DNA of 35,133 bases from positions 1-35,133 of the forward strand of contig PLAX01000139.1 of assembly GCA_003135255.1 (NCBI GenBank), read 5' to 3'. The notes below the pieces were generated by a model, which was not told the DNA's origin, ran no database searches, and was given only the letters and a program-made list of their open reading frames with translations. The position numbers and the translations under genes are program-made. This DNA is from Candidatus Dormiibacterota bacterium. GTDB lineage: Bacteria; Chloroflexota; Dormibacteria; Aeolococcales; Aeolococcaceae. Shown piece by piece: positions 15,288 to 23,509 of this stretch (the stretch's first letter is position 1; the number at the start of each line of letters is the position of its first letter).

Positions 15288-16098
15288 CCTGTGTGCTCCT
15301 CTGCTTCCCTGATATCTCTGAGTCGTTGTCCCCCAGGCAGGCCTCCAGGTCGGTCAGTGCGACGAAGTCGCCTGAGTGTGAACTGCTCCGGTTGGCGATC
15401 ACCACGCTCCTCTCCCCCTCGGGGTCGCCCAGCGACGAGACCACCAACACCGCCTCGCTGAAGTCCTCGTGGGCCGTGTAACCGTTGATGGTGATGACAC
15501 AGCGCAGACCGGCGGCCCGCGCCGCTTCGAGTCCGTTGCGCGAGTCCTCGATGACGAGCACCCCGCCCGGATCCGCGCCCAGCTTCTCGAGTGCCAGAAG
15601 ATAGATGTCGGGAGCCGGCTTCTTGTGGGGGACGCAGTCGCCGGCGAGCAGGACATCGAAGCGCGCCGCGCGCTCCGGGCCCGCCGCCTGCTCCAGGATG
15701 GCCCGCACCGACGGCTCCGCCGACGTCGAAGCCACCGCCAGCCTCCACCCCGAATCCTGAGCCTCACCGATGATCCGCCGGATGCCCGGCCGCGGCGGCA
15801 GCTTCCCGGCGGCCACCATCTCCGTGTAGATCTGGGTCTTGCGCTTGTGCCACGCGCCGAGCAGCGCCGCCCTGCCCTCCCGATCGGCCGGCAGGTGGTG
15901 GGCGCGGACAAACTCCGGAGTGAGCTCGCTCGCCATCCGCTCCTTGCCGCCGGCGATCTCCAGCTTGTGGCCGTATTCCTCCTCCGACCACTGCAGCGGC
16001 ACACCGACCTCCGCGAAGGTCTGATTGAAGGCCGGCAGGTGGCCGTACCGCTCGGTGTCGGCGAGCACGCCGTCGCAGTCGAAGATGATCGCGCTCAC
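15265..16098 (-). CDS. HAD-superfamily phosphatase, CbbY/beta-phosphoglucomutase-like
   Basis: A 277-residue HAD hydrolase. Motif I is IIFDCDGVLADTE (nucleophile D7, acid D9), a helical cap follows, motif II is VASTS, motif III lies at HKKPAPDIY, and motif IV is VIEDSRNGLEAA. This layout is that of the CbbY/phosphoglycolate phosphatase/sugar phosphatase group. The C-terminal 45 residues, after GEGERS-like sequence, extend past the usual fold and overlap dhaL1. The start overlaps the aldolase stop by four bases. In the operon with an aldolase and DHA kinase it may dephosphorylate a sugar phosphate formed by the aldolase, or clean up a toxic phosphate; the substrate cannot be read from the sequence. 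Confidence 0.88.
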   Translation of the reverse strand: MSAIIFDCDGVLADTERYGHLPAFNQTFAEVGVPLQWSEEEYGHKLEIAGGKERMASELTPEFVRAHHLPADREGRAALLGAWHKRKTQIYTEMVAAGKLPPRPGIRRIIGEAQDSGWRLAVASTSAEPSVRAILEQAAGPERAARFDVLLAGDCVPHKKPAPDIYLLALEKLGADPGGVLVIEDSRNGLEAARAAGLRCVITINGYTAHEDFSEAVLVVSSLGDPEGERSVVIANRSSSHSGDFVALTDLEACLGDNDSEISGKQRSTQDGGERNR

Positions 16099-16949
16099 TC
16101 CCAGGCCTTCCCCTCGCTTCCGAAGAGCCGGATGTGGTACTTCGCCATCTCCATGACGGCGGTCCGCTGCGCCGTGAAGATGGCGGGCGGATCGTACACG
16201 CCGGGGTGCGCGCTCATGTACTCGTAGCCGGACTTCATGAAGGCGATCTTCAGAGCGGTCGAGATGTTCACCTTGGCGCAGCCCCGGCCGATCAGATCGC
16301 TGAACTGCTCCGGCGTCATCCCCGTCCCGCCATGGAGGGCGACCGGGATGCCGGTGGCCTCGACGATGTCGGTGACGCGCTGGCTGTCGAGGTGAGGGGT
16401 GGTCGCATAGACGCCGTGGGCGTTGCCGATCGCCGGGGCGAAGACGTCGACCCCGGTGGCGCGTACGAAGTCGACCACCGTCTTCAGCGACTGGACGTGC
16501 TCCGCCTCGTCGCCGGTCATCTCCTCGGTTCGCTTGAAGCCCTCGATCTCGCCCTCGACGTCAGCCCCATGACGGCGCGCCTCATCGACCACCTCGATGC
16601 ACTGGCGCATGTTCTCCTCAACGGACAGCTTGCTCGCGTCGAAGAGGACGGAGTTCCAGCCCATCGCCAGGCATTCGCTGATGAGGGCACGATCGGGGCA
16701 GTGATCGAGATGGAGTGCGACCGGAACCGTGATGTTCTCGGTCATCTCGCGCCACATCGCGTACATGACGCCGACCCCTGTCATCACCACGTGCTTGACC
16801 GAGGTCTGGACGATCACCGGAGCGCGCAGCTCCTCCGCCGCCGCCAGCACCGCCTCCATGGAGAGGTCGTTGACGACGTTGATCGCCGCCACGCCGTACT
16901 TTTCCTGGAAGGCTCGCTGGAGGATGGATTTCGTGGTGACCACAGGCAT
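16095..16949 (-). CDS. class II ketose-bisphosphate aldolase (FbaA/GatY/KbaY type)
   Basis: A 284-residue zinc-dependent aldolase, which condenses DHAP with an aldehyde or cleaves ketose bisphosphates. Zinc and catalytic residues: Asp82 and His83 in ALHLDHCPD, His178 in AIGNAHGVY, His206 in VALHGGTGM; VEGEIEG supplies the conserved Glu pair. The phosphate-binding GGTG and KVNISTALK segments are present. Length and motifs are close to tagatose- and fructose-bisphosphate aldolases. It lies two bases after the SorC gene and overlaps the HAD gene. Because DHAP is the product of DHA kinase, the aldolase could pull DHAP into hexose phosphates, or supply DHAP from another sugar. Confidence 0.93.
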   Translation of the reverse strand: MPVVTTKSILQRAFQEKYGVAAINVVNDLSMEAVLAAAEELRAPVIVQTSVKHVVMTGVGVMYAMWREMTENITVPVALHLDHCPDRALISECLAMGWNSVLFDASKLSVEENMRQCIEVVDEARRHGADVEGEIEGFKRTEEMTGDEAEHVQSLKTVVDFVRATGVDVFAPAIGNAHGVYATTPHLDSQRVTDIVEATGIPVALHGGTGMTPEQFSDLIGRGCAKVNISTALKIAFMKSGYEYMSAHPGVYDPPAIFTAQRTAVMEMAKYHIRLFGSEGKAWE

Positions 16950-16951
16950 AT

Positions 16952-17998
16952 CTACACCTCCCCTTGGGATGGCAGGGGGTCGCCGCCAGCCCGACCCGCC
17001 ATCGCCGGCTCATGGGCTGCGAGGTCAAGAACGGCCCGCGCGTTGCCCTCGTCCACAACCAGGACCCCGATCACCCCAGCACGCAGGATCCCCAGGATCG
17101 CCCGCGGCTTCTCCGGTTCGCTGACCACCGCCACCACCGTCCCCACGCGGCGCAGGTGTTCGACGGTCAGGGCCAGAAGCCGGTCCTGGTGAGGGGAGGC
17201 GACGGGGCGTCCGTCGATGTCGACGTAGTTCCCCAGCACGTCTCCGACCGCCCCCTGGCTCCGCAGCCGTGCGATCTCGTCGGTGGTCAGACAGCCCGAC
17301 CTCACCATCGTGCATCCGTCGTCGGTGCCCCCGATGCCGACCAGGGCCACGCTCGCCTGCGCGGCCCGGTCCAGGCTTTGGGCGATCGCCTCCTGGGCGA
17401 GCAGCTGGTCCCGGATCTCGACGCTCTCCACATAGGCAGGCGCGTACAGGCTCACCGCCTGGCCCCCGCAGCCCGCGGCGAGGGCGCGGCAGATCTCGTT
17501 GGGGTTGGTCGGCGCCGCGACGCCCGGCGAGCCCCCCATCGCGCTGACGAAAGTGACGTCCAGCCGGCTCCCCGGCCGGAAGAAGCGGGGCACCTCGCCG
17601 ACCGCGCGTCCGTGGCTCACCGCCACCACACAGCCGTCATGGAGACGCCGCTCCAGGTACCGCGCGGCGCGCTGGGCGACGGCCTCGCGCTCCGCCAGCG
17701 GGTCGGAGCCCGCCGAGCAGACGATCGCGTCGCTCAGGCCGAAGGTCTCGCGGAGCTGGCTCTCGAGCTCCAGCCGCAGCCACGGGGGGGCCTGGATGTG
17801 GATGGCGACGACCCCGGAGCGGCGCGCACGGTCCAGGAGGCGCTGGACCTTGGGCCGGGAGAGGGCAAACTCGCGGGCGATCTCCTCTTGAGTGCGTTCG
17901 TCCACGTAGTACCGCTGAGCCAGCCGAGCGAGGAGCTCGTACTCGTCCTCGCGCAATTCCTCGCGCAGCTCGTCCCGCACGCTCCCACCGCCCGTCAC
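16952..17998 (-). CDS. SorC/DeoR-type sugar-binding transcriptional regulator
   Basis: A 348-residue regulator with an N-terminal helix-turn-helix (residues 18-62: LLARLAQRYYVDERTQEEIA ... RPKVQRLLDRARRSG) and a C-terminal SorC sugar-binding domain (about 85-335: VAVSHGRAVGEVPRFF, FVSAMGG, VALVGIGGTDDG, GDVLGNYVDIDGRPV). SorC proteins respond to phosphorylated sugars. The start is GTG 17998; GTG 17980 is an alternative. It is first in the aldolase/HAD/dhaLK operon. A 14-base palindrome (18010-18023) lies between its start and a good promoter, so it probably represses its own operon and is released by a phosphorylated ketose or DHAP. Confidence 0.92.
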   Translation of the reverse strand: MTGGGSVRDELREELREDEYELLARLAQRYYVDERTQEEIAREFALSRPKVQRLLDRARRSGVVAIHIQAPPWLRLELESQLRETFGLSDAIVCSAGSDPLAEREAVAQRAARYLERRLHDGCVVAVSHGRAVGEVPRFFRPGSRLDVTFVSAMGGSPGVAAPTNPNEICRALAAGCGGQAVSLYAPAYVESVEIRDQLLAQEAIAQSLDRAAQASVALVGIGGTDDGCTMVRSGCLTTDEIARLRSQGAVGDVLGNYVDIDGRPVASPHQDRLLALTVEHLRRVGTVVAVVSEPEKPRAILGILRAGVIGVLVVDEGNARAVLDLAAHEPAMAGRAGGDPLPSQGEV

Positions 17999-18009
17999 TC
18001 ACGCAGCCA

Positions 18010-18063
18010 TGAGCAAATGCTCACCGATGCACAGATTATCGGCTCAGGGACGTCCAGATGCAA
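18010..18063 (-). promoter_or_regulatory. promoter and SorC-type operator of the aldolase/dhaLK operon
   Basis: On the minus strand, -35 TTGCAT (18058-18063) and -10 GATAAT (18035-18040) are 17 bases apart. Just downstream lies the palindrome TGAGCA-AA-TGCTCA (18010-18023), covering the expected transcript start region, 11 bases before the regulator start. SorC-family operators are palindromes of this kind, so autoregulation by repression is expected. Confidence 0.65.
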
Positions 18064-18152
18064 GACGCTCGCGCGTGGCTCCGCGTCAAGAGGAGGCCGA
18101 GCTCAGGTCCAGGCGAGGACGCGGGCGATCCGAGCGCCCCGCGCGTCAAGCC

Positions 18153-19649
18153 TCATTCGTCGTCGTCGTCCACCCACTCGAGGGTGCGCGCGACCGCCTT
18201 CTTCCATTTCCGGAAGCGCCGCTCCCGGGTCTCGGGGTCGAGCCTGGGCAGCCATTCGGCGGCCTTGTGCCAGTTGGCGCGGAGACTCTCCACGTTCGGC
18301 CAGAAGCCCACGGCGAGACCGGCGGCGTAGGCGGCGCCCAGGGACACCGTCTCTGCCACGATCGGCCGGACGACCGGCACGCCGAGGTTGTCGGCGAGGA
18401 GCTGCATCATCAGGTTGTCGGCGGTCATCCCGCCGTCGGCCTTCAGCACCCGGAGCACGGTCCCTGCGTCGCTGTTCATGGCGTCGATGACCTCACGGGT
18501 CTGCCACGCCGTCGCCTCCAGCACCGCCCGGGCCAGGTGCCCCTTGGTGGTGTAACCGGTGAGGCCGGCGATCACGCCACGCGCGTCAGAGCGCCAGTGT
18601 GGCGCAAAGAGGCCGGAGAAAGCCGGCACCACGTAGACGCCACCGCTGTCCTCCACGGTCCGCGCGAGGGTCTCGATCTCGGCGGCGCTGGAGATCAGGC
18701 CCAGCTTGTCGCGCAGCCACTGCACCAGAGCTCCGGTGACCGCGATGGAGCCCTCGAGCGCGTACGTCGGCGGCTCGCCAGCGATCCGGCATCCCACGGT
18801 TGTGAGCAGCCCGTGGGTGGACTCGACCAACCGGTCGCCGGTGTTGAGGAGCAGGAAGCTCCCAGTGCCGTAGGTGCACTTGGCCTCTCCGGCTGCGAAG
18901 CAGGTCTGGCCGAAGAGCGCCGCCTGCTGGTCCCCCAGAGCGGCGGCGACCGGGAGCCCGCGGAGCGGTGCGCCGGCCTCACCGTACGGCTCCGAGGAGG
19001 CATGGATCTCCGGCAGCATCGCCCGGGGCACCTTCATCGCTTCGAGGAGCTCGTCGTCCCAGTCCAGCGATCTGAGGTCCATGAGCATGGTCCGGCTGGC
19101 GTTGGTGACGTCGGTCACGTGGCGGCCGGTCAGCTTCCAGATCAGCCAGGTGTCCATGGTCCCGAAGAGCACGGTGCCCCTCTCGGCGCCGTCCCGAGCC
19201 CCCTCCACGTGGTCGAGGATCCACTGGATCTTCGGCCCCGAGAAGTAGGTCGTGAGGGGAAGCCCGGTCTTGGCCCGGAAGCGGTCCTTCCCCCCTTCAG
19301 CGGCGAGGCGGTTGACGATCTTGTCGGTGCGGGTGTCCTGCCAGCTGATCGCGTTGTAGATCGGCCGGCCGCTGTCGCGGTCCCACACCACAGTGGTCTC
19401 CCGCTGGTTGGCGATCCCCAGGGCAACCAGGTCGGCGAGCTTGAGCTCGGCCTTCTCCAGGGCATCCGGCACCACCTGGAGCACGTTGCCGAGGATCTCC
19501 TCCGCATCCTGCTCCACCCATCCGGGCCGGGGGAAGAGCTGCCGGTGCTCCTTCTGAGCCACCGACACCAGGCGACCCCGCCGGTCGAACAGCATGCAGC
19601 GCGACGACGCGCTCCCCTGGTCGATGGATGCCACGTAGGCGCCCGTCAC
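18153..19649 (-). CDS. glpK: glycerol kinase, copy 1
   Basis: A 498-residue FGGY-family kinase converts glycerol to glycerol-3-phosphate. Glycerol-site motifs NQRETTVVWD, WQDTRTDKIV and FGTMDTWLIW are present, as is ALGDQQAALFGQ. The phosphate loop near the N-terminus reads DQGSASSR instead of the usual DQGTTSSR, so two Thr positions are Ser and Ala. The C-terminus ends in an acidic DDDDE tail. GTG 19649 has AAGGGAGG seven bases upstream. The segment after SSEPYG lacks the YHFYG-type motif whose His is phosphorylated by HPr in Firmicute glycerol kinases. It follows the IclR gene by 163 bases and may be transcribed with it. Copy 2 lies at 23510. Confidence 0.95.
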   Translation of the reverse strand: MTGAYVASIDQGSASSRCMLFDRRGRLVSVAQKEHRQLFPRPGWVEQDAEEILGNVLQVVPDALEKAELKLADLVALGIANQRETTVVWDRDSGRPIYNAISWQDTRTDKIVNRLAAEGGKDRFRAKTGLPLTTYFSGPKIQWILDHVEGARDGAERGTVLFGTMDTWLIWKLTGRHVTDVTNASRTMLMDLRSLDWDDELLEAMKVPRAMLPEIHASSEPYGEAGAPLRGLPVAAALGDQQAALFGQTCFAAGEAKCTYGTGSFLLLNTGDRLVESTHGLLTTVGCRIAGEPPTYALEGSIAVTGALVQWLRDKLGLISSAAEIETLARTVEDSGGVYVVPAFSGLFAPHWRSDARGVIAGLTGYTTKGHLARAVLEATAWQTREVIDAMNSDAGTVLRVLKADGGMTADNLMMQLLADNLGVPVVRPIVAETVSLGAAYAAGLAVGFWPNVESLRANWHKAAEWLPRLDPETRERRFRKWKKAVARTLEWVDDDDE

Positions 19650-19812
19650 CTGGCCACCTCCCTTCCGCCCTCGCCCCCCGGGGACGAAAGCGGCGGAGCC
19701 ATGGCGGAAGCTGTCACACCGGCCCGTTCAGCGCCACGATGAGTTCCAGTCTCCCGGGCGGTCGATGCGCTGTCAAGCTCCCGGGCCGGTGCCCGCGGCG
19801 CGCGCCGCCCGG

Positions 19813-20577
19813 CTACCACGGGATCGCCCCCAGGTCGCGGGAGATCGCCCGCGCCGACTCGCGCACGTACGCGACCAGATCGCTGCGAGGAAGCTCCGAT
19901 TCGCACAGCCGTTCGATCGGCCCCGAGATGGCGATGGAACCGACGGTGCGCTCGCTGCGGTCGGTGATCGGAGCGGCGACCGAGCCCTCGCCGTCGACCA
20001 GCTCCCCGATGTCGGCAGCCCAGCCGCGCCTCTTGACCTCCTTGAGCGCGACGGTCAGCTGTTTGACGTCGGTGATCGTGCGGGCGGTGAAGCGCGTCAG
20101 CTCTTCCCCGTCCAGCTCGGAGAGCACGTAGGGGCTGGCAGCGAGCAACGCCTTGCCCAGCGCGGTCGCGTGGAGGGGCAGCAGCGAGCCCACCTGCAGC
20201 ACCTGGTAGCTGTCATCGGGGCGGAAGACGTGGTGAACCACCAGTACCCGGCCGTCGTGAAGGGTGCCGATCCGCACCGTCTCGTTGCTGCGAGCGGCCA
20301 GCGAGTCCGCCCAGTTGAGCGCCCGCGAGCGCAGCTCGTTGCCGTCCAGGTACGTGCTGCCGAGGTGGAGCAGCGCCGCTCCGAGCTGGTACTTCGCCGA
20401 GTCCGGGTCCTTCTCCACGAATCCGACCTGTTGGAGGGTGCGCAGGATCCCGAAGACCGTCCCCTTGGGCAGGCCCATCTGTGCCGACAGCTCCACCAGG
20501 CTGAGGCGGCGAGCCCGCCCGGACAGCAGGTGCATCACCTGGGCGGCACGTTGAATCGATTGAATCGGCCGCGGCAT
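19813..20577 (-). CDS. IclR-family regulator of glycerol genes (GylR-like)
   Basis: A 254-residue regulator. Residues 5-65 form the winged helix-turn-helix (IQSIQRAAQVMHLL, LSLVELSAQMGLPKGTVFGI, LRTLQQVGFVEKD) and residues 80-250 the IclR effector-binding domain (LHDGRVLVVHHV, LPLHATALGKALLA, GSIAISGPIERL). IclR members such as Streptomyces GylR repress glycerol operons and respond to glycerol or glycerol-3-phosphate. The gene is divergent from the glpF operon, with 241 bases between. Those bases hold a strong promoter and repeats fit to be its operators. ATG 20577 directly follows the palindrome GGGTACCC (20580-20587), which suggests that it also controls itself. Confidence 0.92.
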   Translation of the reverse strand: MPRPIQSIQRAAQVMHLLSGRARRLSLVELSAQMGLPKGTVFGILRTLQQVGFVEKDPDSAKYQLGAALLHLGSTYLDGNELRSRALNWADSLAARSNETVRIGTLHDGRVLVVHHVFRPDDSYQVLQVGSLLPLHATALGKALLAASPYVLSELDGEELTRFTARTITDVKQLTVALKEVKRRGWAADIGELVDGEGSVAAPITDRSERTVGSIAISGPIERLCESELPRSDLVAYVRESARAISRDLGAIPW

Positions 20578-20579
20578 CT

Positions 20580-20647
20580 GGGTACCCTACCTGATCGGTG
20601 GGGCATTCTGAAGAGTGGGTTGACAATGCCCTACGGTACCGGATAAT
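20580..20647 (+). promoter_or_regulatory. glpF operon promoter with candidate IclR operators
   Basis: The plus strand has -35 TTGACA (20620-20625), a 16-base spacer and -10 GATAAT (20642-20647). Inverted arms GGGCATT (20601-20607) and AATGCCC (20625-20631) bracket the -35 box. Two KpnI-type palindromes GGTACC, one extended to GGGTACCC (20580-20587) and one within the spacer (20635-20640), each sit beside a CCCTAC. Binding here would block both divergent promoters. Confidence 0.6.
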
Positions 20648-20670
20648 GACCAACGCGTCTAGGGCCGGCC

Positions 20671-20707
20671 GAACCCCAACCGCCCCCAAGGGGAGGGGCG
20701 GAGGTTC
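20671..20707 (+). other. hairpin in the glpF leader
   Basis: GAACCCCAACCGCCCC (from 20671) pairs imperfectly with GGGGCGGAGGTTC (to 20707), giving a GC-rich stem about 20 bases after the likely transcript start. The whole leader is roughly 165 bases, long enough for post-initiation control, but no known riboswitch is recognised. Confidence 0.4.
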
Positions 20708-20727
20708 AGGAAGGGAGGAGCTGACGC

Positions 20728-20826
20728 ATGAGGGCTGTGGCGTGCGACGGGCGCGAGGGTGCCGCCCGGTTTCCACAGGTGAACCAAGTTATCGCTTGGA
20801 CCAATTGGAGGGTTTGGCATGGCTGA
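20728..20826 (+). CDS. possible 32-residue leader peptide upstream of glpF
   Basis: ATG 20728 has a strong GGGAGGAG ribosome site seven bases before it. The frame runs 32 codons to a TGA at 20824-20826, overlapping the glpF start (ATG 20819) by eight bases. The last part (IAWTNWRVWHG) holds three Trp codons. The overlap would couple translation to glpF. There is no homology to judge by, so it may be a leader peptide or chance. Confidence 0.4.
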   Translation: MRAVACDGREGAARFPQVNQVIAWTNWRVWHG

Positions 20827-21802
20827 CGAGTACCAACCGATACACGGCGCAGGCCGGCAGACATTCGGTCTGCACGGCCTCTGGGGCGAGTTATCGGCGG
20901 AGTTCCTGGGGACGATGACCCTGATCATGTTCGGTGACGGGGTCGTCGCCATGGCGGTCGCCGCCCTCCCCGGGTCGGGCAGGGCCGCCACGCCCACCAC
21001 CATCTTCATGGCCAGCGGCGACTGGCTGCTGATCACCTTCGGATGGGCGTTCGCCGTCATGTTCGGCGTCTACGTCGCGGGCGGCATCAGCGGGGCCCAC
21101 CTCAACCCGGCGGTGACCCTGGCCCTGGCGCTCCGGCGCCGCTTCCCCTGGAGGAGCGTGCTCCCCTACTGGATCGCCCAGGTGGTGGCAGCATTCGTCG
21201 GCGCAGCGATGGTCATGTGGGTCTACCACGACGCCATCGCCGCCTACAACACCGCCGCACACCTGGTCCCCTCGGCGGGCAACGCGCTGGCCACCTACTC
21301 CATCTTCGCCACCTTCCCCGCCGCCTACTTCCACGGGAGCATCGGGGGACCGTTCCTCGATGAGGCGGTGGGCACCGCACTGCTGATAATCGGCATCTTT
21401 GCGGTGACCGACGCACGCAACACGGCACCGACCAGCAACCTCGGGCCGCTCATCGTCGGCTTCGTGATCTTCGCGATCGGCACCTCGTTCGGAGCCAACA
21501 CCGGGTACGCGATCAACCCCGCCCGTGACTTCGGGCCGCGCCTCTTCGCGTTCGTCGCAGGCTACGGTCAGGTTGCCCTGCCCGGGACGTTCAACAACGG
21601 CAAGGGCTTCTCGTTCAGCGACTACTTCTGGATTCCGATCATCGGTCCTCTCGTCGGCGGTTGCGTCGGGGCCATCGTCTACGACTTCTTCATCGGCGAC
21701 GTGCTCCACTCACGCAAGTCGCGGACCGGTGCGGCCGACGCGGTGCCGGAGGAGATCGGCCGTTCCGAGCCCAACATCCGGCCCGACAGGCCGATGGCGT
21801 AG
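20819..21802 (+). CDS. glpF: glycerol facilitator / aquaglyceroporin (MIP family)
   Basis: A 327-residue membrane channel for glycerol. Both pore-forming half-helix motifs are present: GAHLNPAVTLAL and YAINPARDFGPR; the Asp after the second NPA (NPARD) is typical of glycerol-type channels over pure water channels. Six hydrophobic helices are visible. The protein is longer than E. coli GlpF (281), with an extended N-terminus and an extra extracellular stretch before the fourth helix (VPSAGNALATYSIF), and a charged cytoplasmic tail. ATG 20819 follows GGAGGG. It is first in the plus-strand glycerol operon; dhaK2 starts 12 bases after its stop. Confidence 0.95.
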   Translation: MADEYQPIHGAGRQTFGLHGLWGELSAEFLGTMTLIMFGDGVVAMAVAALPGSGRAATPTTIFMASGDWLLITFGWAFAVMFGVYVAGGISGAHLNPAVTLALALRRRFPWRSVLPYWIAQVVAAFVGAAMVMWVYHDAIAAYNTAAHLVPSAGNALATYSIFATFPAAYFHGSIGGPFLDEAVGTALLIIGIFAVTDARNTAPTSNLGPLIVGFVIFAIGTSFGANTGYAINPARDFGPRLFAFVAGYGQVALPGTFNNGKGFSFSDYFWIPIIGPLVGGCVGAIVYDFFIGDVLHSRKSRTGAADAVPEEIGRSEPNIRPDRPMA

Positions 21803-21814
21803 CAGGCAACGACC

Positions 21815-22816
21815 ATGAAGAAGCTGATCAATCGCGTCGAGGACGTTGTCAAAGAGGAGCTGGAAGGCATCGTCGCCGCTCATTCCGACCTCGTGCGGGT
21901 GCACTTCGCGCCCAACTACGTGGTTCGGGCCGACGCTCCGGTCAGCGGCAAGACGGCGCTCGTCTCCGGCGGAGGCTCGGGGCACGAGCCGATGCACGGA
22001 GGCTTCGTGGGGATGGGCATGCTGGATGCGGCCTGCCCGGGTGAGGTCTTCACCTCGCCGACTCCCGACCAGATCCTGGAGGCCACCAAGGCGGTCAGCG
22101 GCGGCGCCGGGGTGCTCCACATCGTCAAGAACTACACCGGTGACATCCTCAACTTCGAGATGGCCGCGGACCTCGCCAAGGCCGACGACATCGAGGTGGA
22201 GGCGGTGGTCATCAACGACGACGTGGCGGTTCAGGACAGCCTGTACACCGCCGGGCGGCGAGGGGTCGGCACCACGGTGCTCGCGGAGAAGATCTGCGGA
22301 GCCGCGGCGGAGGCCCATGGGTCGCTCAAGGACGTCGCCGAGCTGTGCCGTCGGGTCAACGCGAACGGGCGGAGCATGGGCATGGCCCTGACCTCCTGCA
22401 CCGTGCCCGCGGCCGGCAAGCCGACCTTCGACCTGGGCGAGCAGGAGATGGAGATCGGGATCGGCATCCACGGTGAGCCGGGTCGCGAGCGCCGCGCGCT
22501 GGCGAGCGCCGACGAGGTCGTGGAGATGCTGACCCGCCCGATCGTCGAGGACCTGCCTTTCAAGCGGGGCGATTCGGTTCTGGCGTTCGTCAACAGCATG
22601 GGCGGCACTCCGCTCATCGAGCTCTACATCGTCTATCGAGCGCTCTCGCGCTACCTGGACGGCGTGGGCGTGAAGATCGGGCGCAAGCTGATCGGCCCCT
22701 ACATCACCTCACTTGAGATGGCGGGCTGTTCCATCACCCTGCTCCGTCTCGACGACGAGATGACCAGGCTGTGGGACGCACCCGTCAACACCCCAGGGCT
22801 GCGCTGGGGAGTCTGA
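21815..22816 (+). CDS. dhaK: dihydroxyacetone kinase subunit DhaK, copy 2
   Basis: A 333-residue DhaK with all canonical residues: His57 in GGGSGHEPMH, Asp110 in KNYTGDILNFEMA, and His219 in GIGIHGEPGRER. The flanking segments (FVGMGMLDAACPGEVFTSPT, GRRGVGTTVLAEKICG) are those of typical DHA-specific DhaK, closer to the E. coli form than copy 1 at 13621. It binds DHA covalently and accepts phosphate from ATP or ADP-phosphate held by DhaL. It lies between glpF and dhaL2, with gaps of 12 and 33 bases, in the operon that also encodes the DhaM fusion, so it is the likely main DHA kinase. Confidence 0.95.
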   Translation: MKKLINRVEDVVKEELEGIVAAHSDLVRVHFAPNYVVRADAPVSGKTALVSGGGSGHEPMHGGFVGMGMLDAACPGEVFTSPTPDQILEATKAVSGGAGVLHIVKNYTGDILNFEMAADLAKADDIEVEAVVINDDVAVQDSLYTAGRRGVGTTVLAEKICGAAAEAHGSLKDVAELCRRVNANGRSMGMALTSCTVPAAGKPTFDLGEQEMEIGIGIHGEPGRERRALASADEVVEMLTRPIVEDLPFKRGDSVLAFVNSMGGTPLIELYIVYRALSRYLDGVGVKIGRKLIGPYITSLEMAGCSITLLRLDDEMTRLWDAPVNTPGLRWGV

Positions 22817-22849
22817 GCAGCAGAAGAGATCGGTTAGAGGGCAGCGGCG

Positions 22850-23488
22850 ATGGCCATCACGTATGAGCAGGGACTTGCTTTCGTGCAAGGCTTCGCCGCT
22901 GCCATAGCCGAGAACAAGGAGTACCTCACCCAGTTGGACTCCGAGATCGGCGACGCCGACCACGGGACCAACATGAACCGGGGCATGCAGGCGGTGCTGC
23001 CCAAGGTCGGCTCCCTGGAGGGGGCCGACCTGTCGCAGCTCTTCAAGACGACCGCGATGACGCTGATCTCGACCGTGGGCGGAGCCAGTGGGCCTCTCTA
23101 CGGCACCCTCTTCTTGGGGCTGGGCACTGCCGTCACGGGCAAGACCGCGCTATCGACAGAGGACTGGAGCCAGGCCCTCGATGCCGCCGTTCAGGCGGTG
23201 CGGGCGCGGGGCAAGGCCGAGCCCGGGGACAAGACCATGATCGACGCCCTGCAACCGGCCGCCGACTCGCTGCGCGAGGCGGCGCAGGATGGCGCCACGC
23301 TCGAGGCGGCGCTCGCCGCTTGCGAGCAGGCGGCCGAGCAGGGCATGCAGGCCACCATCCCGCTGGTGGCGCGCAAGGGCCGGGCGAGCTACCTGGGAGA
23401 GCGCAGCGCCGGGCATCAGGACCCGGGGGCTACATCGTCCTGGCTGCTGGTCCGGGCAGCCCGACAGGCAATCACGGCTGAAACGTGA
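22850..23488 (+). CDS. dhaL: dihydroxyacetone kinase subunit DhaL, copy 2
   Basis: A 212-residue DhaL of canonical type: metal-binding D30, D35 and D37 and His38 in LDSEIGDADHGTNMNRG, ADP-site STVGGASGPLYGT, GDKTMIDAL, and a C-terminal GRASYLGERSAGHQDPGATS. It holds ADP as a cofactor that DhaM-phosphate recharges. ATG 22850 has a weak GAGGG/GCAGCGG region upstream. It is followed after 21 bases by glycerol kinase copy 2. It contrasts with DhaL1 (14631-15287), where the His is Phe, so the two pairs are probably not interchangeable copies made by recent duplication. Confidence 0.95.
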   Translation: MAITYEQGLAFVQGFAAAIAENKEYLTQLDSEIGDADHGTNMNRGMQAVLPKVGSLEGADLSQLFKTTAMTLISTVGGASGPLYGTLFLGLGTAVTGKTALSTEDWSQALDAAVQAVRARGKAEPGDKTMIDALQPAADSLREAAQDGATLEAALAACEQAAEQGMQATIPLVARKGRASYLGERSAGHQDPGATSSWLLVRAARQAITAET

Positions 23489-23509
23489 GCTGGGAGTAAG
23501 GAGAACGAT

